A stretch of DNA of 64,000 nt. Origin: Streptomyces mexicanus. GTDB taxonomy: Bacteria > Actinomycetota > Actinomycetes > Streptomycetales > Streptomycetaceae. This document shows positions 34,281 through 42,283 of this stretch, in pieces (positions within the stretch are counted from its first letter, which is position 1; each line of letters opens with the position of its first letter). The stretch lies in NCBI RefSeq assembly GCF_902506575.1, contig NZ_LR732544.1:4778219-4842218 (forward strand). The letters are read 5' to 3'. The notes beneath the pieces are model-generated. The model was given only the letters and a program-made list of their open reading frames with translations. It was not told where the DNA came from and did not search any database. A program made the translations under genes and the position numbers.

Positions 34281-36640
34281 TGGCAGGCCTCGCAGGACTC
34301 GGGGTTCTCAAGGGAGCAGGCGACCGCCTCGGGATCGGCGGCGGACTGCGCGGGGACGGTGGCGGGGGTCTGCGCCCGGGCCGCGCGGGCGATCCGGGTC
34401 GCCGGGCGGGAGCGCAGGTAGTACGTCGTCTTCAGGCCCGACTTCCAGGCGTAGGCGTACATCGAGGAGAGCTTGCCGATGGTCGGCGTCTCCAGGAACA
34501 GGTTCAGCGACTGCCCCTGGTCCAGGAACGGGGTGCGGGCGGCGGCCATGTCGATCAGCGCGCGCTGCGGGATCTCCCACGCCGTGCGGTACAGCCGCCG
34601 TACGTCCTCCGGCAGCCAGGTCAGGCCCTGCACCGAGCCGTTCGCCTCGCGCAGCGCCTCCCGGGTGCGCGCGTCCCACACGCCCAGTTCCTTCAACTCC
34701 CGCACCAGGTAGGAGTTGACCTGGAGGAACTCGCCGGAGAGGGTCTCGCGCTTGAACAGGTTGGACACCTGCGGCTCGACGCACTCGTAGACGCCCGCGA
34801 TGGAGGCGATGGTGGCCGTCGGCGCGATGGCCAGCAGCAGGGAGTTGCGCAGGCCCACGGCGGCGATCCGCTCCCGCAGGGCCGCCCAGCGCTCGGGCCA
34901 GGCGAGGGACACCTCGTAGTGGTCCGGGTGCAGCACACCCCGGGCGGTACGGGTCTTGTCCCAGGCGGGCAGCCGGCCGTGCCGCTCGGCGAGGTCGGCG
35001 GAGGCCTCGTAGGCGGCGAGCATGATCCGCTCGGCGATCTTCGTGGACAGGGCCTTGGCCTCGGGGGAGTCGAACGGCAGCCGCAGCCGGAAGAAGACGT
35101 CCTGCAGGCCCATCGCGCCCAGGCCCACCGGCCGCCACCGCGCGTTCGACCGGGCCGCCTGCTCGGTCGGGTAGTAGTTGATGTCGACCACGCGGTCGAG
35201 GAAGGTGACGGCGGTGCGGACGGTGGCGTCCAGCCGCTCCCAGTCGATGTCCCCCTCGCGCACGAACGCGCCCAGGTTGACCGAGCCGAGGTTGCACACC
35301 GCCGTCTCGCCGTCGTCGGTGACCTCCAGGATCTCCGTGCAGAGGTTGGAGGAGTGGATGACGTGGCCCGGCTCGGCGGTCTGGTTGGCGGTGCGGTTGG
35401 CGGTGTCCTTGAAGGTCATCCAGCCGTTGCCGGTCTGGGCGAGGGTGCGCATCATGCGGCCGTACAGGTCGCGGGCGGGCAGCGTCTTCCTCGCCAGGCC
35501 CTTCGCCTCCGCCGCCCGGTAGGCGGCGTCGAACTCCTCGCCCCACAGATCGACCAGCTCCGGCACGTCGGCGGGGGAGAACAGCGACCACTGCTCGTCG
35601 GCGTTCACACGGCGCATGAACTCGTCGGGGATCCAGTGCGCCAGGTTGAGGTTGTGGGTGCGGCGGGCGTCCTCGCCGGTGTTGTCCCGCAGCTCCAGGA
35701 ACTCCTCGATGTCCGCGTGCCAGGTCTCCAGGTAGACCGCGGCCGCGCCCTTGCGCCGGCCGCCCTGGTTCACGGCCGCCACCGAGGCGTCCAGGGTCTT
35801 CAGGAACGGCACGATGCCGCCCGAGTGCCCGTTGGTGCCGCGGATCAGCGAACCGCGGGCGCGGATGCGGGAGTAGGCGATGCCGATGCCGCCGGCGTGC
35901 TTGGACAGGCGGGCGACCTGGTGGTAGCGCTCGTAGATGCCGTCCAGTTCGTCCCGGGGGGAGTCCAGCAGGTAGCAGGACGACATCTGGGCGTGCCGGG
36001 TGCCGGAGTTGAACAGCGTGGGGGAGGAGGGCAGGTAGTCCAGGCGGCTCATCAGCCCGTACAGCGCGGCGACGGCGTCCACGGCCCGGTCGGTGTCGTC
36101 CTCGGCGAGGCCGGCGGCGACCCGCAGCAGGAAGTGCTGGGGCGTCTCGATCACCTTGCGGGTGAGCGGGTGCCGCAGCAGGTAGCGGCTGTGCAGGGTG
36201 CGCAGCCCGAAGTAGCCGAACCGGTCGTCGGCGGCCGGGTCCACGGTCGCGTCCAGGCGCGCGGCGTGCCGGCGTACGAACGCGGCGGTCCGGTCGGCGA
36301 TCAGCCCCTCGCGGTGGCCGACGGCGACGGACTCGGTGAAGGAGGTGACGCCCTGCGAGGCGGCCTCGGCGCGCAGGGAGAGGGTCAGCAGCCGGGCCGC
36401 GAGCCGCGAGTAGGCGGGGTCCTCGGAGATGAGCCCGGCGGCCGCCTCGCAGGCCAGCTCCCGCAGCTCCGCCTCGTCGGCGCGGGCCGAGCGGCCGCGC
36501 AGCGCGGCGGCGGCCACCCGTCCGGGGTCGGTGTCGGGGAGGTCGGCGGTCAGCTCGGTCAGGGTGCGCAGCAGCGCGGCACCGGGAGCGTCGCTCTCCG
36601 GCGCTGTGGCTGAGGCCGGATCGGCTGGCGCGATGGTCAC
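34277..36640 (-). CDS. nrdA: Ribonucleotide reductase class I large subunit
   Basis: 787 residues from GTG 36640 with GGGAGAG upstream. Reduces ribonucleoside diphosphates in the cytosol. Active-site elements: SSCYLLD (cysteine of the redox pair), NLCTEILEVTD (NLCxE, active-site Asn, Cys and Glu), CNLGSVNLG (second cysteine of the pair), and the C-terminal CEAC pair that reloads the site. A long in-frame open frame upstream to 36955 crosses the riboswitch and is not used. As in S. coelicolor, this B12-independent enzyme is expected to be switched off by the leader riboswitch when adenosylcobalamin is plentiful, leaving the B12-dependent enzyme NrdJ. Confidence 0.94.
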   Translation of the reverse strand: MTIAPADPASATAPESDAPGAALLRTLTELTADLPDTDPGRVAAAALRGRSARADEAELRELACEAAAGLISEDPAYSRLAARLLTLSLRAEAASQGVTSFTESVAVGHREGLIADRTAAFVRRHAARLDATVDPAADDRFGYFGLRTLHSRYLLRHPLTRKVIETPQHFLLRVAAGLAEDDTDRAVDAVAALYGLMSRLDYLPSSPTLFNSGTRHAQMSSCYLLDSPRDELDGIYERYHQVARLSKHAGGIGIAYSRIRARGSLIRGTNGHSGGIVPFLKTLDASVAAVNQGGRRKGAAAVYLETWHADIEEFLELRDNTGEDARRTHNLNLAHWIPDEFMRRVNADEQWSLFSPADVPELVDLWGEEFDAAYRAAEAKGLARKTLPARDLYGRMMRTLAQTGNGWMTFKDTANRTANQTAEPGHVIHSSNLCTEILEVTDDGETAVCNLGSVNLGAFVREGDIDWERLDATVRTAVTFLDRVVDINYYPTEQAARSNARWRPVGLGAMGLQDVFFRLRLPFDSPEAKALSTKIAERIMLAAYEASADLAERHGRLPAWDKTRTARGVLHPDHYEVSLAWPERWAALRERIAAVGLRNSLLLAIAPTATIASIAGVYECVEPQVSNLFKRETLSGEFLQVNSYLVRELKELGVWDARTREALREANGSVQGLTWLPEDVRRLYRTAWEIPQRALIDMAAARTPFLDQGQSLNLFLETPTIGKLSSMYAYAWKSGLKTTYYLRSRPATRIARAARAQTPATVPAQSAADPEAVACSLENPESCEACQ

Positions 36641-36649
36641 GTGGGCTCT

Positions 36650-36679
36650 CCCTCGCTCGGCTCGGAACCTCGGCGAGGG
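36650..36679 (-). promoter_or_regulatory. Hairpin that can mask the nrdA ribosome site
   Basis: On the minus-strand mRNA, CCCTCGC pairs with GCGAGGG (7 bp) directly next to and into the GGGAGAG ribosome site of nrdA. It is a plausible expression platform for the riboswitch upstream. Confidence 0.55.
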
Positions 36680-36774
36680 CAGCGGGCAGCCACGGGCGCA
36701 CGGCGGCGCCGCGTCCACCGGCCCATTCCACGAGGCCCGGACGTCGGGCACCCGGACCGGACGGCCGGGCGCAC

Positions 36775-36915
36775 TGTCGGCAGGTCCTCGGACTGAGCTC
36801 GTGACGTGGGCGCGCGGGCGGCCTCGGGCGGCGGCATGCGGGCATACGTGGACGAGTACACCGTTGCGGGACAGTTCCGGATTCGCACCGGATTCCCCTG
36901 CGGCGACAGCGAGCA
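36775..36915 (-). promoter_or_regulatory. Cobalamin riboswitch in the nrdA leader
   Basis: On the minus strand the core GGTGCGAATCC-GGAACTGTCCCGCAACGGTG (36859-36889) is the conserved cobalamin-binding element, and AGTCCGAGGACCTGCC (36779-36794) matches the B12 box AGYCAGNAGACCTGCC. It is about 140 bases before the nrdA GTG. In S. coelicolor the equivalent element represses nrdABS with vitamin B12. Edges are approximate. Confidence 0.93.
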
Positions 36916-36917
36916 TG

Positions 36918-36933
36918 AGCATACATCTAGTGC
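36918..36933. promoter_or_regulatory. NrdR box 2
   Basis: Minus strand GCACTAGATGTATGCT, 11 of 16 matches to acaCwAtATaTwGtgt, just upstream of the riboswitch and 15 bases after box 1. The tandem arrangement fits NrdR-controlled nrd promoters. Confidence 0.6.
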
Positions 36934-36948
36934 CGGGTGAGGAAGCCA

Positions 36949-36964
36949 CCCCCATATGTTGTGT
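36949..36964. promoter_or_regulatory. NrdR box 1
   Basis: Minus strand ACACAACATATGGGGG, 12 of 16 matches to the NrdR consensus. Centre-to-centre distance to box 2 is 31 bases (three helical turns), as known for NrdR sites. NrdR itself is not in the window. Confidence 0.7.
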
Positions 36965-37003
36965 CCGCGGTGTGTCGTGGTGCGTGCGCCGCGGGGGTGC
37001 GGA

Positions 37004-37510
37004 TCAGAGCGTCAGCGCGTAGGCGAGCAGCGTGATGTCGTCCAGGTCCGGCAGCGGGTTCCAGTCGCGCTCGGGCACCCGTACGAAACGCAGGCGCTCG
37101 TAGAGGCGGTGGGCGGCGTGCATGGTGGGCTGGGTGGACAGCACCAGGCGGACACAGCCGGGCACGGCGCGGGCGCGCTCCACGCAGGCCCGCACCAGAG
37201 CCTCCCCGGCGCCCCGGCCGCGCGCCTCGCGTGCGACCGCCAGCATCCGTATCTCGGCCTCACCGGGCCCGGCGATGTCGGCCATGGGCCCGCCCGAGGG
37301 CACGAAGGTGACGCCGCCGAGCACCTTCCCGTCCGCCGCGGCCACCAGCACCTCGGCGGCGGCCGCGCGCTTGGCCACGTCCCTCAGCTCCTCCAGGTAC
37401 GCGTCGCTCTCCCCGAAGTCGAGCAGTCCGTCGCGCAGATAGGCCTCGGCGGTGATCTCCCCGAGGATGCCGTACTCGCCGGGCTCGGCCGCCCTGATCA
37501 CGATGTCCAT
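37004..37510 (-). CDS. GNAT family N-acetyltransferase
   Basis: 168 residues. The acetyl-CoA binding motif A is clear: IRMLAVAREARGRGAGEALVRAC (residues about 88-110, with RGRGAG as the pyrophosphate loop). The N-terminal MDIVIRAAEPGEYGILGEIT is typical. Substrate unknown. It ends 40 bases upstream of the nrdA promoter region on the same strand. CACACT lies seven bases before the ATG with no Shine-Dalgarno. Confidence 0.85.
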   Translation of the reverse strand: MDIVIRAAEPGEYGILGEITAEAYLRDGLLDFGESDAYLEELRDVAKRAAAAEVLVAAADGKVLGGVTFVPSGGPMADIAGPGEAEIRMLAVAREARGRGAGEALVRACVERARAVPGCVRLVLSTQPTMHAAHRLYERLRFVRVPERDWNPLPDLDDITLLAYALTL

Positions 37511-37535
37511 GGGCCCGAGTGTGCCGCACGGGTAC

Positions 37536-37573
37536 GACCACGGGCCGCCGGAATCCTCCGGCGGCCCGTGGTC
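37536..37573. terminator. Terminator of the symporter operon
   Basis: A 17-bp perfect stem (GACCACGGGCCGCCGGA and its complement) with a four-base loop lies between the symporter stop codon and the GNAT start. Confidence 0.75.
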
Positions 37574-37586
37574 GGCGGCGCAGGGC

Positions 37587-39197
37587 TCAGTGGGCGGAAC
37601 CCGCCGTGGCCGGCGGCAGTTCGACCTGGACGCCCGGGTCGCCGGCGTCCTTGGTGTAGTCCTCGGGCCGGGTCTCGTCGACGCCGTCGGGCGCCTTGAC
37701 CGCCCGCAGGACGAAGGTGAGGATCACGGCGACGACGACGTTCAGCACGAACGCCGTCGTGCCGATGTAGCCGATCTCGCCGATGCCGGGGATCTCCTTG
37801 GCCGAGCCGCCGAAGTGCTTCTGCGTCGGCGAGGCCACCCCGTAGGCGGCGACCGTGCCGTAGACCATGCCGACCGCCCAGCCGACGAGCAGCGCCCAGC
37901 GGTGGAACCAGCGGGTGAACAGGCCGCCGACCAGGGCCGGGAAGGTCTGCAGGATCCAGATGCCGCCCAGCAGCTGGAAGTTGATGGCGACCGTCTTGTC
38001 CATGGTCAGGACGAAGACCAGCGCGCCCACCTTCACCAGCAGCGAGACGATCTTGGAGACGCGGGTCTCCTGCGCGGCCGTGGCGTCCGGCTTGATGAAG
38101 TCCTTGTAGATGTTGCGGGTGAACAGGTTCGCGGCCGCGATCGACATGATGGCCGCGGGCACCAGCGCGCCGATGCCGATGGCCGCGAAGGCGACCCCGG
38201 AGAACCAGTCCGGGAACATGTTCTCGAACAGCTGCGGGATGGCCAGCTGGCCGTTCTTCACGGTGATCCCGTCCGCGATCGCCATGAAGCCCAGCAGCGC
38301 CAGCAGGCCCAGCATCAGCGAGTACAGCGGCAGGATCGTGGTGTTGCGGCGGATCACCTCACGGCTGCGCGAGGACAGCGTCGCGGTGATGGAGTGCGGG
38401 TACATGAACAGCGCCAGCGCGGAGCCGAGCGCGAGCGTCGCGTACGTCCACTGCGCGCCGTGCGGCGGGGTGACGGCGCCCGCGCCCGTCTTGGCGAACT
38501 TCTCGCCCGCCTTGGCGAAGATGTCGTCGAACCCGCCGAGCTTGATCGGGATGTAGATGATCGCGACCGCGATGACGATGTAGATGAGCGCATCCTTCAC
38601 GAACGCGATCAGTGCCGGGGCGCGCAGACCGGACGAGTAGGTGTACGCGGCCAGCACGCCGAAGGCGATCAGCAGCGGCAGGTCCTTCACGAACCAGTTG
38701 GTGTTCTCGCCGCCGCCCACGCCCATCACGTCCAGCACCGCCTGGATGCCGACGAGTTGGAGCGCGATGTACGGCATGGTGGCGAGGATGCCGGTGACCG
38801 CCACGGCCAGCGACAGGCCCTTGGAGCCGAACCGGCCGCGCACGAAGTCCGAGGTGGTGACGTACCCGTGCCGGTGCGAGACCGACCACAGGCGCGGCAG
38901 GAACGTGAAGATCAGCGGGTAGACCAGGATCGTGTACGGCACCGCGAAGAACCCGGCCGCGCCGGTGGCGTAGATCGCCGCGGGCACCGCGACGAAGGTG
39001 TACGCCGTGTACAGGTCGCCGCCGAGCAGGAACCAGGTGATCCAGGTGCCGAACGACCGGCCGCCCAGGCCCCATTCGTCGAGGCTGTGCTCGTTCTCGG
39101 CCTTGCGCCAGCGGGCGGCCAGGAAGCCCATGACGGTGACGAGCAGGAAGAAGAGGATGAAGACGCCGAGCGCGACGCCGTTGACGCCGTCCTTCAC
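37587..39197 (-). CDS. Sodium:solute symporter (SSS family)
   Basis: 536 residues with about 13 membrane helices. The sequence from GVFILFFLLVTVMGFLAA through the LLGGDLYTAYTFVAVPAA helix is typical of the solute:sodium symporter family, in the branch that includes monocarboxylate (acetate, pyruvate) and pantothenate carriers; the substrate is not certain. The cytosolic C-terminus is acidic and Pro-rich. Its GTG overlaps the stop of a small DUF3311-type membrane gene (GTGA), a pairing seen in many actinobacteria. Confidence 0.88.
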   Translation of the reverse strand: MKDGVNGVALGVFILFFLLVTVMGFLAARWRKAENEHSLDEWGLGGRSFGTWITWFLLGGDLYTAYTFVAVPAAIYATGAAGFFAVPYTILVYPLIFTFLPRLWSVSHRHGYVTTSDFVRGRFGSKGLSLAVAVTGILATMPYIALQLVGIQAVLDVMGVGGGENTNWFVKDLPLLIAFGVLAAYTYSSGLRAPALIAFVKDALIYIVIAVAIIYIPIKLGGFDDIFAKAGEKFAKTGAGAVTPPHGAQWTYATLALGSALALFMYPHSITATLSSRSREVIRRNTTILPLYSLMLGLLALLGFMAIADGITVKNGQLAIPQLFENMFPDWFSGVAFAAIGIGALVPAAIMSIAAANLFTRNIYKDFIKPDATAAQETRVSKIVSLLVKVGALVFVLTMDKTVAINFQLLGGIWILQTFPALVGGLFTRWFHRWALLVGWAVGMVYGTVAAYGVASPTQKHFGGSAKEIPGIGEIGYIGTTAFVLNVVVAVILTFVLRAVKAPDGVDETRPEDYTKDAGDPGVQVELPPATAGSAH

Positions 39198-39475
39198 TTC
39201 GCCGCACCGCCCTTCGCCGCCGCGCCGGTCCCCCGGGACGCGCGGGCGCGCTGGTCACGCTGCCACAGCCGGTACGCGATCATCGTCAGCGCCGTGGAGA
39301 TGAGCACCCAGAGCATCTGGTACCAGTAGAAGAACGGGATGCCGATGAACGTGGGGTCGCTCTTGGCGTACGACCCGACCCACAGCATCGCCACGAACGG
39401 CGCGACGAGACAGAGGCCGATGACCACCCGCACGGGTGTCACCACCCCTCTGCCGACTTCTGGGGCATCTGACAT
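39194..39475 (-). CDS. Small membrane protein DUF3311, symporter partner
   Basis: 93 residues with two membrane helices (VVIGLCLVAPFVAMLWVGSYA and YQMLWVLISTALTMIAYRLW) and a basic C-terminus. DUF3311 proteins precede SSS symporter genes and are probably accessory subunits. I use the ATG at 39475, which has GAGGGGACGG upstream; the in-frame GTG at 39502 would place that ribosome site inside the gene. It is the first gene of the two-gene operon. Confidence 0.85.
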   Translation of the reverse strand: MSDAPEVGRGVVTPVRVVIGLCLVAPFVAMLWVGSYAKSDPTFIGIPFFYWYQMLWVLISTALTMIAYRLWQRDQRARASRGTGAAAKGGAAK

Positions 39476-39503
39476 GTGTGGCTCCGTCCCCTCGCTGAGC
39501 ACC

Positions 39504-39521
39504 GTGATCGTTCCTGATCAC
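39504..39521. promoter_or_regulatory. Palindrome upstream of the symporter operon
   Basis: GTGATC-GTTCCT-GATCAC is a perfect 6-6-6 inverted repeat 28 bases before the DUF3311 start, in an otherwise short leader. It is a good candidate operator; the regulator is not known. Confidence 0.5.
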
Positions 39522-39659
39522 CTGTGTAATGCGCAGGCAATCTAGGTCACGTGCCGAGGGAACGGAACCCCTTGTCCGTATATCGGTTACCCGAGCGGAT
39601 AACGGTTCGGGTTCGCCCATGTGTTCGACGTCGCTCGCTCGGCCACGGGCCGCCCGGCG

Positions 39660-40424
39660 TCAGTCCACCGGCCGCTTGAGGCGGGCGACGAACTTGTAGC
39701 GGTCGCCGCGGTAGACCGAGCGCACCCACTCCACCGGCCGGCCGGTGCGGTCCAGCGAGTGCCGGGAGAGCAGCAGCATCGGCAGGCCCACGTCGGTGCC
39801 GAGCAGGCCCGCCTCGCGCGGGGTGGCCAGCGAGGTCTCGATGGTCTCCTCGGCCTCGGCGAGGTGGACGTCGTAGACCTCGGCGAGGGCGGTGTAGAGC
39901 GAGGTGTACTTCGCCAGGCTGCGGCGCAGCGCCGGGAAGCGCTTGGCCGACAGGTGGGTGGTCTCGATGGCCATGGGCTCGCCGTTGGCCATGCGCAGCC
40001 GCTCGATGCGCAGCACCCGGCCGCCGGCGGTGATGTCGAGCAGGCCCGCGAGGCGGTCGTCGGCGGTGATGTAGCCGATGTCGAGCAGCTGCGAGGTGGG
40101 CTCCAGGCCCTGGGCGCGCATGTCCTCGGTGTAGGAGGTCAACTGCAGCGCCTGGGAGACCTTCGGCTTGGCGACGAAGGTGCCCTTGCCCTGGATGCGC
40201 TCCAGCCGGCCCTCGACCACCAGCTCCTGCAGCGCCTGGCGCACCGTGGTGCGCGAGGTGTCGAACTCGGCCGCCAGCGTCCGCTCGGGCGGGACGGGCG
40301 TCCCGGGCGCCTGCGTCCGGGTCATGTCGAGCAGGTGCTTCTTCAGGCGGTAGTACTTGGGCACGCGCGCGGTACGGACACTCGCCCCACCCTCGTTCTC
40401 CGCACTGCTGACGTCGGTGCTCAT
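39660..40424 (-). CDS. dasR: GntR/HutC-family regulator DasR
   Basis: 254 residues, equal to the S. coelicolor DasR. The winged helix (about residues 20-85: PPERTLAAEFDTSRTTVRQALQELV) is followed by a HutC/UTRA sensor domain that binds glucosamine-6-phosphate and related phosphates, releasing DNA. DasR represses chitin and N-acetylglucosamine uptake genes and links nutrient state to development and antibiotics. A DasR operator lies 137 bases upstream and others precede dasA and nagB in this window, so autoregulation is likely. Start chosen at MSTDVSSAE (40424). Confidence 0.95.
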   Translation of the reverse strand: MSTDVSSAENEGGASVRTARVPKYYRLKKHLLDMTRTQAPGTPVPPERTLAAEFDTSRTTVRQALQELVVEGRLERIQGKGTFVAKPKVSQALQLTSYTEDMRAQGLEPTSQLLDIGYITADDRLAGLLDITAGGRVLRIERLRMANGEPMAIETTHLSAKRFPALRRSLAKYTSLYTALAEVYDVHLAEAEETIETSLATPREAGLLGTDVGLPMLLLSRHSLDRTGRPVEWVRSVYRGDRYKFVARLKRPVD

Positions 40425-40560
40425 GCTCTGCCTTCCCGGCTCCAGTGCCGAAGCGACCGACGACATCCCATCGGCCACGGCTCACATCGTGGCACGGCTC
40501 GCTGTGCCGGGTCCTCACCCGCACGCTCCGTGATCTCCTCTGTATACCGTCGTGACCCCT

Positions 40561-40576
40561 GCTGGTCTAGTCCAGC
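40561..40576. promoter_or_regulatory. DasR operator (dre) at dasR
   Basis: GCTGGTCTAGTCCAGC, a near-perfect match to the consensus ACTGGTCTAGACCAGT, 137 bases upstream of dasR and about 310 bases before dasA. Confidence 0.85.
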
Positions 40577-40739
40577 AGCCGTCGTGTGGGCGCGGTCCCA
40601 CGCGAACCGGCGGGCACGGCAGGGGAGATGGCCGCGAGTGGTCCGGTGCGGCGCGGGCGCCCGTTTGACCGGATGAGCAATGAAAGGTCCCTGCATATCG
40701 CGGTCGCGTAACGGACCACCTGAGCGGGTCGGCGCACCC

Positions 40740-40768
40740 TTGACAGCCCTATTGGTCTGGGCCAAGCT
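40740..40768 (+). promoter_or_regulatory. Predicted dasA promoter
   Basis: TTGACA (40740-40745), 17 bases, then CAAGCT (40763-40768). The first dasA dre covers the spacer and the -10, so DasR binding would exclude polymerase. Confidence 0.5.
40751..40766. promoter_or_regulatory. DasR operator 1 at dasA
   Basis: ATTGGTCTGGGCCAAG, 13 of 16 positions of the dre consensus, overlapping the predicted dasA -10 region. Confidence 0.75.
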
Positions 40769-40775
40769 CCCCCGT

Positions 40776-40791
40776 ACTGGTCTACACCATT
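40776..40791. promoter_or_regulatory. DasR operator 2 at dasA
   Basis: ACTGGTCTACACCATT, close to the dre consensus, 25 bases from operator 1. A further half site ATTGGTCCAGTCC follows at 40789-40801, so the dasA region has at least two full sites plus a half site. Confidence 0.8.
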
Positions 40792-40888
40792 GGTCCAGTC
40801 CCGGCCCCATGGGCGGTGTGCGCCGACGCTCGACCGTCGCCAGCCGCGGGGAGGCAGGGGGGTTTGTGGCATCCCTGAGGAGGGTGGC

Positions 40889-42172
40889 GTGAAGCGCAAG
40901 CTGGTTGCCGCGATCGGTATCGCGGGCATGATGGTCTCCATCGCGGCGTGCGGGAGCGACGACAAGGGCGGGGGCTCGGGCAAGGGCGCGGACGCCAAGG
41001 AACTGACCGTCTGGCTCACCGTGGACGCCCAGAACAACTGGCCCGAGCTGGTCAAGGCCGCCGACGACGCGGTGACCAAGAAGCACCCGGGGCTGAAGAT
41101 CAAGCACGAGTACTACGGCTGGCCCGACAAGAACGCCAAGCTCGACGCCGTCCTCGCCACCGACAAGGCCCCCGACGTGGTCGAGATGGGCAACACCGAG
41201 ATGCTCGGTTACATGGTCAAGGGCGCCTTCGCCCCGGTGGACGCGGCGAAGTTCACGGGCTCCTCGGCCTGGCTGGACGGCCTGAAGGCGTCCGTGACCT
41301 ACGAGGGCAAGACCTACGGCGTCCCCTACTACGCGGGCGGCCGCGTCGCCAACTGGCGCAAGGACGTCTTCGCCGAGGCCGGTGTGAAGTCGACGCCGAA
41401 GACCTACCAGGAGCTGACCGCCGACCTGGACAAGGTGCAGAAGAAGAAGGGCGACAAGTTCAGCGCCTGGTACCAGCCCAGCCGCGACTGGTACGCGGCC
41501 ATGTCCTTCGTCTACGACGCCGGTGGGTCCATCGCCAAGGAGGAGGGCGGCCAGTGGAAGGCCAACCTGTCCTCGCCGGAGTCCCTCAAGGGCCTGAACG
41601 CCTACAAGGCGGTCCTCGACACGTACATGCACGGGGACAAGACCAAGGACGAGGCCGACCGGCCGATCGTCTACGGCCAGGGCAAGTCCGGCATGATCTT
41701 CGCCGCCGCCTGGGAGGGCGCGACCGCCGCCGATCCGAAGAACGACAAGGTCGGCAAGCTCGCCGACAAGATCGAGAACTTCGTGATGCCCGGCCCGTCC
41801 GGCAAGAACATGCCGGTCTTCCTCGGCGGCTCGGACCTCGCCATCCCCGTGAAGTCCAAGGCGCAGGCCCTCGCCGCCGAGTGGATCAACGCCTTCACCG
41901 GTCCGTCCGGCCAGAAGGGCCTGATGGCCAAGGGCAACCTGCCCAACAACAAGACCGACCTCGCGACGCTGAAGAACGACCCGAAGACCGCGGTCCCGGC
42001 CACCGCGGCCGAGTCCAACTGGTTCGTCCCGATGGCCCCGGGCTGGGGCCAGGTCGAGAAGGCCCAGGTGCTGCAGACCATGCTGCAGAGCATCGGCACC
42101 GGCAAGAAGTCGGTCGAGGCGGCCGCCAAGGAGGCGGACGCCGCGATCGACAAGGTGATCAACACCAAGTGA
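40889..42172 (+). CDS. dasA: Chitobiose/N-acetylglucosamine ABC transporter lipoprotein DasA
   Basis: 427 residues from GTG 40889 with AGGAGG upstream. Signal peptide (VKRKLVAAIGIAGMMVS) ends in the lipobox IAAC, so Cys21 is lipidated and the protein sits on the outer face of the membrane. The rest is an extracellular sugar-binding protein of family 1 (residues ~40-410; tryptophans in EYYGWPDKN, WYQPSRDWY and AAAWEGAT suit sugar stacking). DasABC has no ATPase gene here; in Streptomyces the shared MsiK ATPase is encoded elsewhere. Expression is under DasR, with dre sites about 100-140 bases upstream. Confidence 0.95.
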   Translation: MKRKLVAAIGIAGMMVSIAACGSDDKGGGSGKGADAKELTVWLTVDAQNNWPELVKAADDAVTKKHPGLKIKHEYYGWPDKNAKLDAVLATDKAPDVVEMGNTEMLGYMVKGAFAPVDAAKFTGSSAWLDGLKASVTYEGKTYGVPYYAGGRVANWRKDVFAEAGVKSTPKTYQELTADLDKVQKKKGDKFSAWYQPSRDWYAAMSFVYDAGGSIAKEEGGQWKANLSSPESLKGLNAYKAVLDTYMHGDKTKDEADRPIVYGQGKSGMIFAAAWEGATAADPKNDKVGKLADKIENFVMPGPSGKNMPVFLGGSDLAIPVKSKAQALAAEWINAFTGPSGQKGLMAKGNLPNNKTDLATLKNDPKTAVPATAAESNWFVPMAPGWGQVEKAQVLQTMLQSIGTGKKSVEAAAKEADAAIDKVINTK

Positions 42173-42283
42173 CCCGGGCGCAGGGTCCCGCCGCCGCGCG
42201 GGGCCCTGCCGGCCGTCGTACGCGCCCCTGCCCGGCCCGTACGACCTCTCGTTGGACCGTGAGGGACCGCTGAGGAGCGCGCG

